DNA of 64,000 bases from Hyphomicrobium sp. (GTDB lineage: Bacteria; Pseudomonadota; Alphaproteobacteria; Rhizobiales; Hyphomicrobiaceae), in assembly GCA_030148725.1 (NCBI GenBank), contig JASBSU010000007.1:1-64000 (forward strand), read 5' to 3'. The position numbers were made by a program, and so were the translations under genes. Positions within the stretch are counted from its first letter, which is position 1. Each line of letters begins with the position of its first letter. Below, piece by piece: positions 1 to 9,393 of the stretch. The notes beneath the pieces were generated by a model. That model saw only the letters and a program-made list of their open reading frames with translations, searched no databases and was not told the origin of the DNA.

Positions 1-436
1 TCCAGCCAGCGTCACGTTCGGCGAGATAATCATTGACGGTCACCACATGCACGCCCTTGCCGGACAGCGCATTGAGATAAGCGGGCAGGGTGGATACGAG
101 GGTCTTGCCTTCGCCGGTCTTCATCTCGGCGATGCCGCCCTCGTGGAGCACCATGCCGCCGAGCATCTGCACGTCGAACGGGCGCATGCCCAGCACGCGC
201 TTGGCCGCCTCGCGGACGGTGGCAAATGCCGGAATGAGCAGATCATCGAGGGTGGCGCCCTCGGCAAGCTGACGGCGGAAGTCGGCGGTGCGCTCGCGCA
301 GCTCCGTGTCGCTCAGCCGGGCGATGTCGTCCTCGAGCGCGTTGATTGCATCGACGCGAGCCTGGTACCCCTTGACCCGGCGGTCATTGGATGAGCCAAA
401 GATCTTTGCCGCAAGTCCGCCAATCGTCGAAAGCAT
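1..436 (-). CDS. secA: SecA preprotein translocase ATPase, N-terminal part (runs off window)
   Basis: Reverse-strand reading from the ATG at 434-436 gives 145 codons with no stop before the window edge, so only the first sixth of a ~900-residue protein is present. The N-terminus matches SecA: a start [15 protein letters not shown]-like segment, then the nucleotide-binding domain with [11 protein letters not shown], the Walker A MKTGEGKT at residues 105-112, and [10 protein letters not shown] at about 134-143. SecA is the motor that drives unfolded preproteins through SecYEG. It is divergent from the secreted parvulin gene at 848, a common arrangement in this order. Confidence 0.96.
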   Translation of the reverse strand, partial: MLSTIGGLAAKIFGSSNDRRVKGYQARVDAINALEDDIARLSDTELRERTADFRRQLAEGATLDDLLIPAFATVREAAKRVLGMRPFDVQMLGGMVLHEGGIAEMKTGEGKTLVSTLPAYLNALSGKGVHVVTVNDYLAERDAGW

Positions 437-847
437 TCGAAGTCTTCCCCAAATATCCGGGCTTTTGCCGGGAGGTCTTGGCACAATGCGCGGATGGTGC
501 TCGCCCGCGCCGGGCTGCCAATACGGCCGCCGGACGGGCCCTTCCGTTTCGCTAGCAGGGCGCCCGGTGTGCGCTGCAACCGCCTGTTGCGCAAGAAGTT
601 CGGCTGCGGGGGAGAGATAAGGACCGCACCATAGGCTTGTCAACGCATTGGAAAGGCTTCCACGCCGCCAAGAAACAGCGGAATTTCCTTCGACAACTCT
701 CCAATTCTTAACTTGGCAGCGCCTAAGGACCCCACTATCCATGGCCCCGCAATCGGCCACGACATCCCGTTGAGGCTGCAATAAAAGCTGAACAATTCAC
801 GGGCATTGGTCGTTCGATCTTAAGGCCGCTCAACATCAGAGAACATC
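437..847. other. Divergent intergenic region, secA / parvulin
   Basis: These 411 bp separate two divergently transcribed genes and must carry both promoters. I saw no convincing -35/-10 pair, strong inverted repeat or credible small gene here; the frames that cross it are short and lack family resemblance. Confidence 0.4.
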
Positions 848-1840
848 ATGTATCCAGCCATTCCGAAGAAGCGCGCCCTCGCGGGTCTCGTCATCGCAGC
901 AGCCGTCCTTGCGGTGCCGGGCACGATCGCACTGGCGCAGGACATTGCCAACGACAAGGTCGTCGTCACGGTGGATGGCAAGCCCATCACGGAAGGCGAC
1001 CTGAAGCTCGCCGATACGGAAGTCGGGGCTGAACTCGGCCAGCTTCCGCCCGAGGTCCGGCGCCGCGCGCTGGCGGAATACCTCATCGACAACAAGCTGT
1101 TCGCCAACGCCGGCGAAGCCGCCAAGCTCGGTGAGACGCCGGAGTTCAAGGCATACATGGAGTATCTGCGCGGGCGGGCGCTGCGCGAGCAGTACTTCGA
1201 GAAAATCCTCAAGAGCACGATCAGCGAGGATGAGGCCAAGAAGATCTATAACGCCCGCGTCGCGCAGCTGAAGCCGGAGACGGAGTTCGCGGCGCGCCAC
1301 ATTCTCGTTGCCAGCGAGGACAAGGCCAAGGAGCTGCGCGCCAAGATTGTCGCCGGCGAAGACTTCGCCAAGCTCGCGGGTGAGAACTCGACCGACCCGG
1401 TATCCAAGAAAGATGGCGGCTTCCTCGGCTACTTCGGCATGGGCCAGATGGTGCCTGAGTTCGAGGCTGCGGTCGTCAAGCTGCAGAAGGGCGAGGTTTC
1501 GGAGCCCATCAAGACGGCTTACGGCTGGCACATCATCAAGCTCGAAGACCGCCGCGCAAAGGCGCCGCCGACCTACGATCAGGTCAAGGACACGATCCTG
1601 AACTCGCTCGCAGTGCGCAAGGCTCAGGAGACGTCCGCCGAGATGCGCGGCAAGTCGAAGATCGAATACGTCGACCAGGACATCAAGAAGCAGGTCGAAG
1701 AGCAGAAGCAAAAGCAGGCAGAGGCGCTCGAGGCGGCCAAGAAGGCGAAGGCAGCGGGCGCAGCTGCTCCTGCTGCCGGCGCAGCTCCTGCCACTCCAGC
1801 CGCTCCGGCCGCTCCCGCAGCGCCGGACGCCAAGAAGTAA
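848..1840 (+). CDS. Periplasmic PpiC-type peptidylprolyl isomerase (parvulin)
   Basis: Predicted 330-residue exported chaperone that catalyses cis-trans isomerisation of prolyl bonds and assists folding of envelope proteins. Residues 1-31 form a signal peptide (basic start, hydrophobic core, ALAQ cleavage region). A SurA/PrsA-like N-terminal region (about 35-140, starting VTVDGKPITEGDL) precedes a parvulin domain at about 146-240 with the expected ARHILV, GGFLGYFGMGQMVPEF and YGWHIIKLED segments. Residues 295-330 are an Ala/Pro-rich low-complexity tail. It sits next to secA, fitting a role with secreted proteins, and ends in a strong terminator, so it is probably a single-gene transcript. Confidence 0.9.
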   Translation: MYPAIPKKRALAGLVIAAAVLAVPGTIALAQDIANDKVVVTVDGKPITEGDLKLADTEVGAELGQLPPEVRRRALAEYLIDNKLFANAGEAAKLGETPEFKAYMEYLRGRALREQYFEKILKSTISEDEAKKIYNARVAQLKPETEFAARHILVASEDKAKELRAKIVAGEDFAKLAGENSTDPVSKKDGGFLGYFGMGQMVPEFEAAVVKLQKGEVSEPIKTAYGWHIIKLEDRRAKAPPTYDQVKDTILNSLAVRKAQETSAEMRGKSKIEYVDQDIKKQVEEQKQKQAEALEAAKKAKAAGAAAPAAGAAPATPAAPAAPAAPDAKK

Positions 1841-1867
1841 GACGACAAAAACGACGGACACTTACAG

Positions 1868-1900
1868 CGGGCCGCTTGCTCCAAGCGGCCCGATCTGTTT
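1868..1900 (+). terminator. Rho-independent terminator of the parvulin gene
   Basis: Perfect 11-bp inverted repeat CGGGCCGCTTG (1868-1878) / CAAGCGGCCCG (1882-1892) with a 3-nt loop, followed by ATCTGTTT. It lies 28 bp after the parvulin stop and before argJ, so the two genes are likely separate transcription units. Confidence 0.8.
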
Positions 1901-1936
1901 CCTCTGGCGGCCAAACTCAGCTGTCCGGAGCCAACG

Positions 1937-3184
1937 ATGGGCAAGCCCGCCCCCACATCCCCTTTCGCCCCGCAGTCGATGCCAACCGTGCCGGAAGTGC
2001 CCGGCGTCCGCTTCGCCACGGCCGAAGCCGGCATTCGCTACAAGGGCCGCACCGATCTGCTGCTGGCGACGTTCAGCCCCGGTACGCAGGTTGCGGGCGT
2101 GCTCACACGCTCCAAGACGCGCTCGGCGCCGGTCGACTGGTGCGCGCTCGGGCTGCGCGAGGGCAAGGCGCGCGCGCTGGTGGTGAACTCGGGGAACGCC
2201 AACGCCTTCACCGGCAAGAAGGGGCTCGAGGCCGTGGTCATTACGGCCGACGCCGGCGCTGCCGCGGTGGGCTGCACACCGAGCGAGGTGTTCATTGCCT
2301 CGACGGGCGTCATCGGCGAGCCGCTGGAGGCGGGGAAGTTCGCGCATCTGCTCGACAAGCTCGCGACCGAAGCGAGGCCCGATACCTGGCACGCAGCCGC
2401 GCGGGCGATCATGACGACGGACACCTTCCCGAAGCTCGCGACGCGCACCGCGACGATCGACGGACATGAGGTGGTCATCAACGGATTCTGCAAAGGCGCC
2501 GGCATGATCCAGCCGGACATGGCGACCATGCTGTGCTTCGTCTTCACCGATGCACCCATCGATGCCCCCGCCTTGCAGCCACTCGTTGCCGACAGTGCCG
2601 ACCGCACATTCAATTGCGTCACCATCGACGGCGATACGTCGACCAGCGACACACTACTGGTGTTCGCGACCGGGGAAGCCGAGAAGCGTGGCTGCCCGCG
2701 AATCACGGACGCCACCGATCCGCGCATCGCAGATTTCGCCGCGGTGCTGCACGATCTGTTGAAGGAGCTGGCGATCCTCGTTGCGAAGGATGGCGAGGGC
2801 ATCACGAAGTTCGTCACCATCGAGGTGGAAGGCGCCGAGGACGACCGCGCGGCACGGCGGATCGGGCTTGCCATCGGCAACTCGCCCCTCGTCAAGACCG
2901 CCATCGCAGGGCAGGACGCGAACTGGGGACGCGTCGTCATGGCGGTCGGCAAATCGGGTGAAGCGGCAGACCGCGACAAGCTCTCTATACGCTTCGGCGA
3001 CATTCTCGTGGCGCACGAGGGTGAGCGCGCACCAAGCTACAAAGAGGAGGAGGTCGCGCTCTATATGAAGCGGCCGGAGATCACACTGAGCGTCGAACTC
3101 GGGATCGGCGAGGGCCGCGCGACGGTTTGGACGTGCGATCTCACGCACGGATACATCGACATCAACGCCGACTACCGCAGCTAA
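1937..3184 (+). CDS. argJ: Bifunctional ornithine acetyltransferase / N-acetylglutamate synthase
   Basis: 415-residue ArgJ, which transfers the acetyl group from N-acetylornithine to glutamate in the cyclic arginine pathway (the bifunctional form can also use acetyl-CoA). The self-cleavage site is visible as [11 protein letters not shown] at 189-199, with T197 the predicted N-terminal nucleophile of the beta chain; TGVIGEPL (123-130) precedes it. The C-terminus ends in [15 protein letters not shown], typical of the family. Full length. Together with argG at 33.6 kb it covers two steps of arginine synthesis in this window. Confidence 0.96.
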   Translation: MGKPAPTSPFAPQSMPTVPEVPGVRFATAEAGIRYKGRTDLLLATFSPGTQVAGVLTRSKTRSAPVDWCALGLREGKARALVVNSGNANAFTGKKGLEAVVITADAGAAAVGCTPSEVFIASTGVIGEPLEAGKFAHLLDKLATEARPDTWHAAARAIMTTDTFPKLATRTATIDGHEVVINGFCKGAGMIQPDMATMLCFVFTDAPIDAPALQPLVADSADRTFNCVTIDGDTSTSDTLLVFATGEAEKRGCPRITDATDPRIADFAAVLHDLLKELAILVAKDGEGITKFVTIEVEGAEDDRAARRIGLAIGNSPLVKTAIAGQDANWGRVVMAVGKSGEAADRDKLSIRFGDILVAHEGERAPSYKEEEVALYMKRPEITLSVELGIGEGRATVWTCDLTHGYIDINADYRS

Positions 3185-3201
3185 TAGCAAGCGAGGGCCG
3201 C

Positions 3202-3855
3202 ATGGATCACAGCTTTTGGCTGGAGCGCTGGAAAAAGCAGGAAATCGGATTTCACCAATCCGACTTCGACGCGGCCTTGGCGAAATACTGGTCGCGGCTG
3301 GAAGTGCCCCCTGGTGCCCGCGTTTTCGTTCCGCTCTGCGGGAAGAGCCTCGACATGGTTTGGCTGGCACAGCAGGGATATCAAGTCGTCGGTGCCGAGC
3401 TGAGCCAACTTGCCATCGAGGACTTCTTCGCCGAGCGTGGCTTGGCGCCCAATGTCAATCGCGTGGACGACTTCTCCGTCATGTCGGCGGGGCCGTACGA
3501 AATCTGGTGCGGTGACTTCTTCGCGCTTCCGCAGTCGGCGGTGGAAAATGTCGAAGGCGTCTATGATCGCGCGGCGCTCATTGCGCTTCCCGCCGATCTA
3601 CAGCGGCGATATGCGGCGAAGTTGACTTCGCTGCTGCCGCGGGCACCGATCCTGCTGGTATCGCTCGACTACGATCAGTCGGAGATGGCTGGACCACCAT
3701 TCTCGACGCCAAGCCGCACGATCGAGGCGCTTTTCGGCGACCAATACGCGTGCACGGAGCTGGTGGCGAAGGACGCACTCACGGGGCATCCGCAGTTTGC
3801 GCAACGTGGACTTACGGCACTGACGGGTGCGGTTTATTTACTCAAGCCCCGGTGA
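3202..3855 (+). CDS. tpm: Thiopurine S-methyltransferase family protein
   Basis: 217-residue SAM-dependent methyltransferase. The start at 3202 gives the typical MDHSFWLERWKKQEIGFHQ opening; an upstream in-frame ATG at 3127 would overlap argJ and add non-homologous residues. The SAM site VFVPLCGKSLDMVWLA lies at about 38-53 and acidic GAELS follows. Bacterial TPMTs methylate thiopurines and selenium/tellurium compounds; the natural substrate is usually unknown. The gene is 17 bp behind argJ and could be co-transcribed with it, though no functional link to arginine synthesis is known. Confidence 0.9.
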   Translation: MDHSFWLERWKKQEIGFHQSDFDAALAKYWSRLEVPPGARVFVPLCGKSLDMVWLAQQGYQVVGAELSQLAIEDFFAERGLAPNVNRVDDFSVMSAGPYEIWCGDFFALPQSAVENVEGVYDRAALIALPADLQRRYAAKLTSLLPRAPILLVSLDYDQSEMAGPPFSTPSRTIEALFGDQYACTELVAKDALTGHPQFAQRGLTALTGAVYLLKPR

Positions 3856-3866
3856 CGTCAGGCGAT

Positions 3867-3907
3867 TCACCCGCCCGAGCCGCCATACTGCGGCACGAGC
3901 GGGTGAA
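3867..3907. terminator. Hairpin between convergent genes (possible bidirectional terminator)
   Basis: Perfect 9-bp inverted repeat TTCACCCGC (3867-3875) / GCGGGTGAA (3899-3907) with an inner GCCGC/GCGGC stem. It lies in the 62-bp gap between the converging methyltransferase gene and the small secreted-protein gene. No clear T-run follows on either strand, so termination is inferred from position only. Confidence 0.4.
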
Positions 3908-3917
3908 AGCGACAGGC

Positions 3918-4121
3918 TTAGCGGTGGTGCCGGTGAAACCGCGGTGCCGTGCGGCAGACCTTGACCCACTTCGTGCGCTTCTTGCCAAACTTGTAGACGG
4001 TCTTCTTGACCATATGGCAGCGGTAGCCGTCGCGCGGACCGGCCTCAGCGGCCGTCGGTGCAGCTGCCAGGGCGAGCGGGGCCGCAAGCAAAGCCATCAA
4101 AGCAAAGTACTTCATCATCAT
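3918..4121 (-). CDS. Small basic exported protein
   Basis: 67-residue protein of unknown function. Residues 1-28 form a clear signal peptide (MMMKYFALMALLAAPLALAA followed by an AEAG cleavage region). The predicted mature part is only about 39 residues, strongly basic, with two cysteines (in GYRCHM and KVCRT) that could form one disulfide, and a His-rich end (HRHH). A purine-rich stretch precedes the start. No family was recognised. It is one of several small exported proteins in this window. Confidence 0.6.
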   Translation of the reverse strand: MMMKYFALMALLAAPLALAAAPTAAEAGPRDGYRCHMVKKTVYKFGKKRTKWVKVCRTAPRFHRHHR

Positions 4122-4476
4122 CTCCTCAACTCATTATCCCGTGCGTCGGGTGCCGTTGTGTTCGTCACTCTGCGCGAACACTGAAGACAACGCGGCTCGC
4201 GTGCCGCCTCCGTCGGCTGCCTTGAAGATTCCCCAAGCCTGAATGTGCGTTCACGCAGCGGCCCGAAGGCACCGGAGCGTCGGCAAATGGTTGCAGGCGC
4301 GGACCTTGCTCAATGCTCGAAGCGGCCAATACGCCAGGGGGCCGGGAACGCCCATTCGGCTGCTCAGAGATGGCGTTTACGGCTCAGTCAGTTGGAAGGC
4401 TGACATTTGCTGCTGAGATGCGCATACTCCGCGCCGAGAGAATCATGGACACAAAGCTCGCAGGAGAAGAGCCGTC
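4122..4476. other. Intergenic region without recognised features
   Basis: About 355 bp between the small exported-protein gene and the divergent carboxypeptidase gene. The promoter(s) should be here, but no convincing promoter, RNA or repeat was seen. The ribosome binding site AGGAGAAG of the next gene starts near 4461. Confidence 0.35.
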
Positions 4477-5562
4477 GTGAGGACAAGTCCGGGAATCCTA
4501 TTGGCGACGCTGGCGGCATGGGCAGCAGCGTCTCAGCCAGCGGTCGCCGGCTCGGCCCTCGTCTTCGAATTCGAGAACGGCCACGTCCTCTATGCGGAGG
4601 ATCTCGACGCGCCTTGGTATCCCGCATCGCTGACCAAGATGATGACGGCTTACCTGGCAATGACCGCCATCCGCGAAAAGCGGGCGACCAAAGACACGAA
4701 AATCTTCATGTCGCCGGCGGCCTTCAAGCAACCGCCGACGCGTCTTGGTCTCAAGGTCGGCAAGGACATCACGCTCGAGGAAGCGCTGCGCGCCCTCATG
4801 ATGCGTTCGGCCAACGATGTCGCGGTGGCGATCGCGGAGACGCTCGGCGGAGACGAAGCCTCGTTCGTCAAGCAGATGAACCAGATGGCGGCGCGGCTGG
4901 GAATGGCACACACGCACTTCATCAATCCGCATGGGCTCCCTGCCGAACAACAGGTGACAACGGCGCGCGACATGGGGCTTCTCGCACAGGCGCTGCTGCG
5001 CGACTTTCCGGAAGAGGCGCCGATATATGCGCTGACGCAAACCACGATCGGCAAAATCACGATCGGCACGCACAATGCGCTGCTGACGAACTTCCCCGGC
5101 GGTGACGGGATCAAGACGGGGTACACGTGCGCCTCGGGCTACAACCTCGCCGCCAGCGCGACACGTGACGGACGCAAGCTCATCGCCATCGTGCTCGGCG
5201 AAGGCAGCAACAACGCGCGCACCGCGCGCGCAGCCGCGCTGCTGGAAAGCGGCTTTCGCACATACGAATGGAAGACGTCGTTCCCCATCGCTCGCATTGA
5301 GAACTATCCGAGCGAAGTCGTTGGCGCGGGCTTCGAGCCCGACGCAACGATGATCGAGCGTTTCCGCGCCTGCGCGGCGCCACCGCCTCCACCTCCGCCG
5401 CAGGAGACAGCGAGCGCAGCCGCCAACGCCAAATCCGCTGGCCAAGCCGCGGCGGTGCCAGCAGCGGCCAAGTCAACCGTGAAGAAGACGTCGGCGCCGG
5501 CCGCGGCGGCGCAGAAAAAAACGCACGCGAAGAAAAAGAAAAAGCGTCAGCCGCTCGACTAA
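4477..5562 (+). CDS. D-alanyl-D-alanine carboxypeptidase (PBP5/DacA type)
   Basis: 361-residue serine peptidase that trims the terminal D-Ala from peptidoglycan stem peptides. The GTG start at 4477 has a good AGGAGAAG site upstream. Residues 1-25 are a signal peptide. The three catalytic motifs of the SxxK peptidases are intact: S51-L-T-K54, S110-A-N112 and K212-T-G214. After about residue 310 the protein becomes Pro-rich and then Ala/Lys-rich, ending in a strongly basic tail; the PBP5 C-terminal beta domain and amphipathic anchor are not evident, so it resembles the shorter alphaproteobacterial enzymes. Confidence 0.93.
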   Translation: MRTSPGILLATLAAWAAASQPAVAGSALVFEFENGHVLYAEDLDAPWYPASLTKMMTAYLAMTAIREKRATKDTKIFMSPAAFKQPPTRLGLKVGKDITLEEALRALMMRSANDVAVAIAETLGGDEASFVKQMNQMAARLGMAHTHFINPHGLPAEQQVTTARDMGLLAQALLRDFPEEAPIYALTQTTIGKITIGTHNALLTNFPGGDGIKTGYTCASGYNLAASATRDGRKLIAIVLGEGSNNARTARAAALLESGFRTYEWKTSFPIARIENYPSEVVGAGFEPDATMIERFRACAAPPPPPPPQETASAAANAKSAGQAAAVPAAAKSTVKKTSAPAAAAQKKTHAKKKKKRQPLD

Positions 5563-5586
5563 GGCATCGCGTGCTTGCCGCTTGAG

Positions 5587-6531
5587 CTAGCGCGCGAGCT
5601 TCTTCTCGATGGCATCCCAGATCAGCGCGGCGATGTCGTTGCCACCGAACTCCTTCACCTGGCGGATGCCGGTGGGTGAGGTGACGTTGATCTCCGTGAG
5701 ATACGGTCCGATCACGTCGATGCCGGTGAACAGCAGACCGCGGCGCTTGAGCTCGGGGCCGAGCCGGGCGCAGATTTCCTCTTCGCGCTTGGTCAGCGTG
5801 GTGGGGCGCGCGGTTCCGCCGACGTGCAGGTTGGAGCGCGTTTCGCCTGCCTGCGGCACGCGGTTGATGGCGCCCGCGAACTCGCCGTCGATCAGGATGA
5901 TGCGCTTGTCGCCGTCCTTCACCTCGGGGCGGTACTGCTGCACCATGAACGGCTCGCGGAACACGGTCTGGAACAGCTCGACGAGGGAGCCGGTGTTGCT
6001 GTCGTCCTTCGAGATGCGGAATATCGCAGCGCCGCCATTGCCGTAGAGCGGCTTCAATATGACGTCACCCATCTCGCGACGGAATGCCTGCACGTCATCG
6101 AGCGAGCGCGTCACGATGGTGGGCGGCATCAGGTCGAGGAAGTCGAGGACGAATATTTTCTCGGGCGCATTTCGCACGTGCGCCGGATCATTCACGACGA
6201 GCGTCTTCGGGTGGATGCGCTCCAGGAGATGCGTCGTCGTAATGTAGGCCATGTCGAACGGCGGATCCTGGCGCAGCAGGACGACGTCGCGATCGGCAAG
6301 ATTTTCAACGCGCGCGTCGGACAGCTGATAGTGCGCGCCGACTTTGTCGTCGACCTTCAGCGTGTGTCCGCGTGCGAGCAGCTTGTCGCCGTGCAGGGAG
6401 AGATTCTGCGGCGTGTAGTAGAAGAGGTCGTGTCCGCGTTTCTGCGCCTCCAAGAGGATGGCAAACGTTGAATCGCCGCGGATGTCGATCCGCTCGATCG
6501 GGTCCATCTGGCAGGCGATACGCAGAGGCAT
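5587..6531 (-). CDS. gshB: Glutathione synthetase
   Basis: 314-residue ATP-grasp enzyme that joins gamma-glutamylcysteine and glycine. It opens with the family sequence [20 protein letters not shown], has the ATP-grasp loop [16 protein letters not shown] in the middle, [20 protein letters not shown], and the C-terminal metal/ATP segment [16 protein letters not shown]. Length and ends fit the family. It converges with the carboxypeptidase gene and lies downstream of rsmI and yraN on the same strand, an order common in alphaproteobacteria. Confidence 0.96.
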   Translation of the reverse strand: MPLRIACQMDPIERIDIRGDSTFAILLEAQKRGHDLFYYTPQNLSLHGDKLLARGHTLKVDDKVGAHYQLSDARVENLADRDVVLLRQDPPFDMAYITTTHLLERIHPKTLVVNDPAHVRNAPEKIFVLDFLDLMPPTIVTRSLDDVQAFRREMGDVILKPLYGNGGAAIFRISKDDSNTGSLVELFQTVFREPFMVQQYRPEVKDGDKRIILIDGEFAGAINRVPQAGETRSNLHVGGTARPTTLTKREEEICARLGPELKRRGLLFTGIDVIGPYLTEINVTSPTGIRQVKEFGGNDIAALIWDAIEKKLAR

Positions 6532-6618
6532 GATCCCATCCCGGGCTGTGGTGACGCGAGCGACCCTAGACCTGCTTGCCGTCGGCCTGTCAACGCGTAT
6601 CGGCGCGCAGGCTTGCGG

Positions 6619-7002
6619 TCATAGTCCGTTGACGATGTGACGCGGCCAGCGGCGCGGCAGCAGCACCACCAAGTCGAACCCCTGTTCGTAATCGTGGTAG
6701 CGCGGGCGGTGGGCGATCCAGTAGTCAGCGGCATTGCGGATGCGCGCAGCCTGCCGGTCGCTGACGGCGGCTTCTGCGGCCTCACTGGTCAAGCGGCGCT
6801 TCACCTCGACGAAGGCGAGGCGCTTGCCGCGTGCGGCGATGATGTCGATCTCGCCAGCCCGGGTTTTCACGTTGCGCCCCAGGATGCGGTAGCCCTTCGC
6901 CATCAGTGCGGCCGCCGCGAACAGCTCGGCAAAGCGGCCACTGCGCAGGCGCGCGCGGCGCACGTTCGCGTCGACCCGGCGGCGCGGCGAGCCGGCGGTC
7001 AT
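6619..7002 (-). CDS. UPF0102 / YraN family nuclease-like protein
   Basis: 127-residue protein with the conserved YraN core: GRFAELFAAAALMAKGYRILGRN, then the restriction-endonuclease-like catalytic pattern GEIDIIA ... LAFVEVKRR. The role of YraN proteins is not settled; the fold suggests a DNA or RNA nuclease or a resolvase-like activity. Its first codon overlaps the end of rsmI by 4 bp, so the two are translationally coupled. Confidence 0.88.
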   Translation of the reverse strand: MTAGSPRRRVDANVRRARLRSGRFAELFAAAALMAKGYRILGRNVKTRAGEIDIIAARGKRLAFVEVKRRLTSEAAEAAVSDRQAARIRNAADYWIAHRPRYHDYEQGFDLVVLLPRRWPRHIVNGL

Positions 7003-7943
7003 TCAGCGTCCCCCGGCGCGTGCTTCTCTCGCAGCTTCAGGCCGAGATCGTAGACGCGGCTTTTGGGAACACCGAGCGCGTCCGCTACCGCCTTTGCCGC
7101 GTCACGGAGGGTCATGGTGCTAAGGGCTTCCGTCAGCCGCGCGGCGATCACATCGTCGCTCGCCTCGGTTTCGACGGGCGGTCCGACAAGAATGACCGCC
7201 TCGCCCTTGAGAGCATGCCCCTCCAGTGCAGCTGCCAAGTCGGTCAGTGTGCCACGCCGAACCTCCTCGTGCAGCTTGGTCAGCTCCCGCGCCACGGCAG
7301 CGGGGCGAGGTCCCAGCACCGCGGCGAGATCGGCGACGGCATCGGCGATGCGCGAAGGCGCTTCAAAAAACACCAGCGTGCCGGGCACTGCCGCCAATTC
7401 TCCGATACGGGTGCGCCGCGCGGCACTCTTGGGCGGCAGGAAGCCGGCAAAGAAGAATGCGTCGGTCGGCAGGCCCGCAATCGTCAGCGCGGTCAGCGTT
7501 GCCGATGCCCCCGGCAGCGCCTCGACGTGGTGGCCGGCATCCACCGCCTCGCGCACGAGCTTCCAGCCGGGATCGGAGATGAGAGGCGTGCCCGCGTCGG
7601 AGATCAACGCAATCCGGCGCCCGGCTGCGAGATCGGCGAGCACACGGGGGCGCTCGCGGGCAGCGTTATGCTCATGATAGGGGCGCGTCGTGGCGTCGAT
7701 GGCGAAGTGCGCCAGCAGCGTGCGGCTGTGCCGGGTATCCTCACACAAGACGACGTCAGCCCGCGCCAGCACCGCCAGCGCGCGCAAGGTGATGTCGCCG
7801 AGGTTGCCGATGGGCGTTGCGACGACGTAGAGCCCCGGCGGCAGTTCAGGCGCCAGGTGGCGCGCCATCTCACTGCCAACGCGGGTAATGACGGCGCTTT
7901 CGGCCCCTATTGCCGGGTCGTTCCGGGCCTCGTCGGGGGGCAT
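6999..7943 (-). CDS. rsmI: 16S rRNA (cytidine1402-2'-O)-methyltransferase
   Basis: 314 residues. RsmI 2'-O-methylates C1402 in the decoding centre of 16S rRNA using SAM. Signature segments are present: VVATPIGNLGDITLRAL, ADVVLCEDTRHSRTLL, LISDAGTPLISDPG and a C-terminal helical part. The gene precedes yraN with a 4-bp overlap and faces away from the LpoA-like gene at 8122, the standard arrangement in proteobacteria. Confidence 0.95.
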   Translation of the reverse strand: MPPDEARNDPAIGAESAVITRVGSEMARHLAPELPPGLYVVATPIGNLGDITLRALAVLARADVVLCEDTRHSRTLLAHFAIDATTRPYHEHNAARERPRVLADLAAGRRIALISDAGTPLISDPGWKLVREAVDAGHHVEALPGASATLTALTIAGLPTDAFFFAGFLPPKSAARRTRIGELAAVPGTLVFFEAPSRIADAVADLAAVLGPRPAAVARELTKLHEEVRRGTLTDLAAALEGHALKGEAVILVGPPVETEASDDVIAARLTEALSTMTLRDAAKAVADALGVPKSRVYDLGLKLREKHAPGDAE

Positions 7944-8121
7944 GTTGGCCGCCTCTTTCGCAATTGCACCGTTGAATGTTCACGATAGTGGCTGACAGAC
8001 ACTTTTCGAGCGTGAATCAACCGTCTAACCAGAGGGATAGACGAATCACCACCGTGGTCCAGCGCCAGATCATGCTGGCGACCGCGGATCGGCCGGGAAA
8101 TGCCGAGGGGGACCCGGATTG

Positions 8122-9393
8122 ATGCGAAAAGGCTCTCATGAGGCCAAGAGCGGTCGCTGCCGTGGTGTCGCGACGCTGGCTTTGTTCGGCCTTTTCCTGG
8201 CTGGCTGCTCGACGAGCGGCATGGGACCGGCAGAGGCCCCGAGCGCTTCGCTCGCCCCAGCACCCGGACAGAGCCAAGGCCAAATCAGGGCCCCTGTGAA
8301 GATCGCGCTGCTGCTGCCAATGGGCGGCATGGGCGAGACGGCGACGATCGCCAAAAGCCTCAAGCAGGGCGCCGAAATGGCGCTGTTCGAGGTCAACGAT
8401 CCCAACGTCGAATTGATCACCAAGGACGACGGTGGCACGCCGGCACGGGCCCGGGCCGCCGCCGATGCCGCGATCAAGGAAGGGGCCGAGATCATCATCG
8501 GCCCGCTGCTGTCGCAGTCCGTGACGGGCGTCGCCCCGGTCGCCGCGGAGGCCAAGGTGCCGGTGGTGGCCTTCTCGAACAACACGCAGGTGGCCGGCAA
8601 CGGCGTCTACCTCATCAACTTCCTGGCGGAGCAGGAGGTCGAGCGCATCGTCTCCTACGCCGCCTCGCAGGGTAAGCGCCGGTACGCGGCGCTCATCCCG
8701 GACGACGCTCTGGGCGGCGTCATCGAGATGGCGTTCCGCGCATCGGTGCAGCGGAATGGCGGCACGGTCGCAGTCGTCGAGCGCTATCCGATGTCGCCAA
8801 ACGGCATGCTGAACCCCGCCAAGCGGGTGGTGGAGGCGATCAAGGCGGCCGACGATCAGCAGGCGCCCATCGATGCGTTGTTCCTGCCGGGTGGGCAGGA
8901 ATCGCTGCCGCAGATCGGACCGGTCATCGCCTACTCGGGGCTCAACACGCAGAAGGTGAAACTGCTGGGCACCAGCGCCTGGGATTATCCGACCATCGGA
9001 CGCGAGACGGCGTTCGTCGGCGGCTGGTATCCGAGCCCGGACCCCATGGCGTGGCGTGCGTTCTCGGAGCGCTTCGCCAAGACGTTCGGCACGGCACCGC
9101 CGCGCATCGCCTCTGTTTCGTACGACGCGCTGACCATGGCGATCGGCCTTGCCAGCAATCCGCCGGGCCAGCGTTATACGCAGGCCAACCTGACGCGTTC
9201 CAACGGCTTCTCAGGGGTCGATGGCATCGTGCGCTTCAGCGCCGACGGGCGCAGCGAGCGCGGGCTGGCCGTGGTCGAGGTGCAGAAGATCGGATCGGCG
9301 GTGATCGACGCCGCGCCGGCGAGCTTCGAGGCGACGACGCGCCTCTCAGCCGCCAATTCCATGCAGACGGGGTCGCTGGGCGCCCCGAACTAA
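8122..9393 (+). CDS. LpoA-like lipoprotein (penicillin-binding protein activator family)
   Basis: 423-residue outer-membrane lipoprotein candidate. A signal peptide ends in the lipobox LAGC with C29 the lipidated residue. After a Pro/Ala-rich linker (30-58) comes a periplasmic-binding-protein type 1 fold (IALLLPMGGMGETATIAKSL onward), as in the C-terminal domain of LpoA. The TPR-like N-terminal domain of enterobacterial LpoA is missing, as is usual in alphaproteobacteria. The ATG at 8122 is chosen over the adjacent TTG at 8119 because GAGGGGG lies 10 nt upstream. Divergence from rsmI supports the assignment. Whether it activates PBP1A here is inferred. Confidence 0.85.
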   Translation: MRKGSHEAKSGRCRGVATLALFGLFLAGCSTSGMGPAEAPSASLAPAPGQSQGQIRAPVKIALLLPMGGMGETATIAKSLKQGAEMALFEVNDPNVELITKDDGGTPARARAAADAAIKEGAEIIIGPLLSQSVTGVAPVAAEAKVPVVAFSNNTQVAGNGVYLINFLAEQEVERIVSYAASQGKRRYAALIPDDALGGVIEMAFRASVQRNGGTVAVVERYPMSPNGMLNPAKRVVEAIKAADDQQAPIDALFLPGGQESLPQIGPVIAYSGLNTQKVKLLGTSAWDYPTIGRETAFVGGWYPSPDPMAWRAFSERFAKTFGTAPPRIASVSYDALTMAIGLASNPPGQRYTQANLTRSNGFSGVDGIVRFSADGRSERGLAVVEVQKIGSAVIDAAPASFEATTRLSAANSMQTGSLGAPN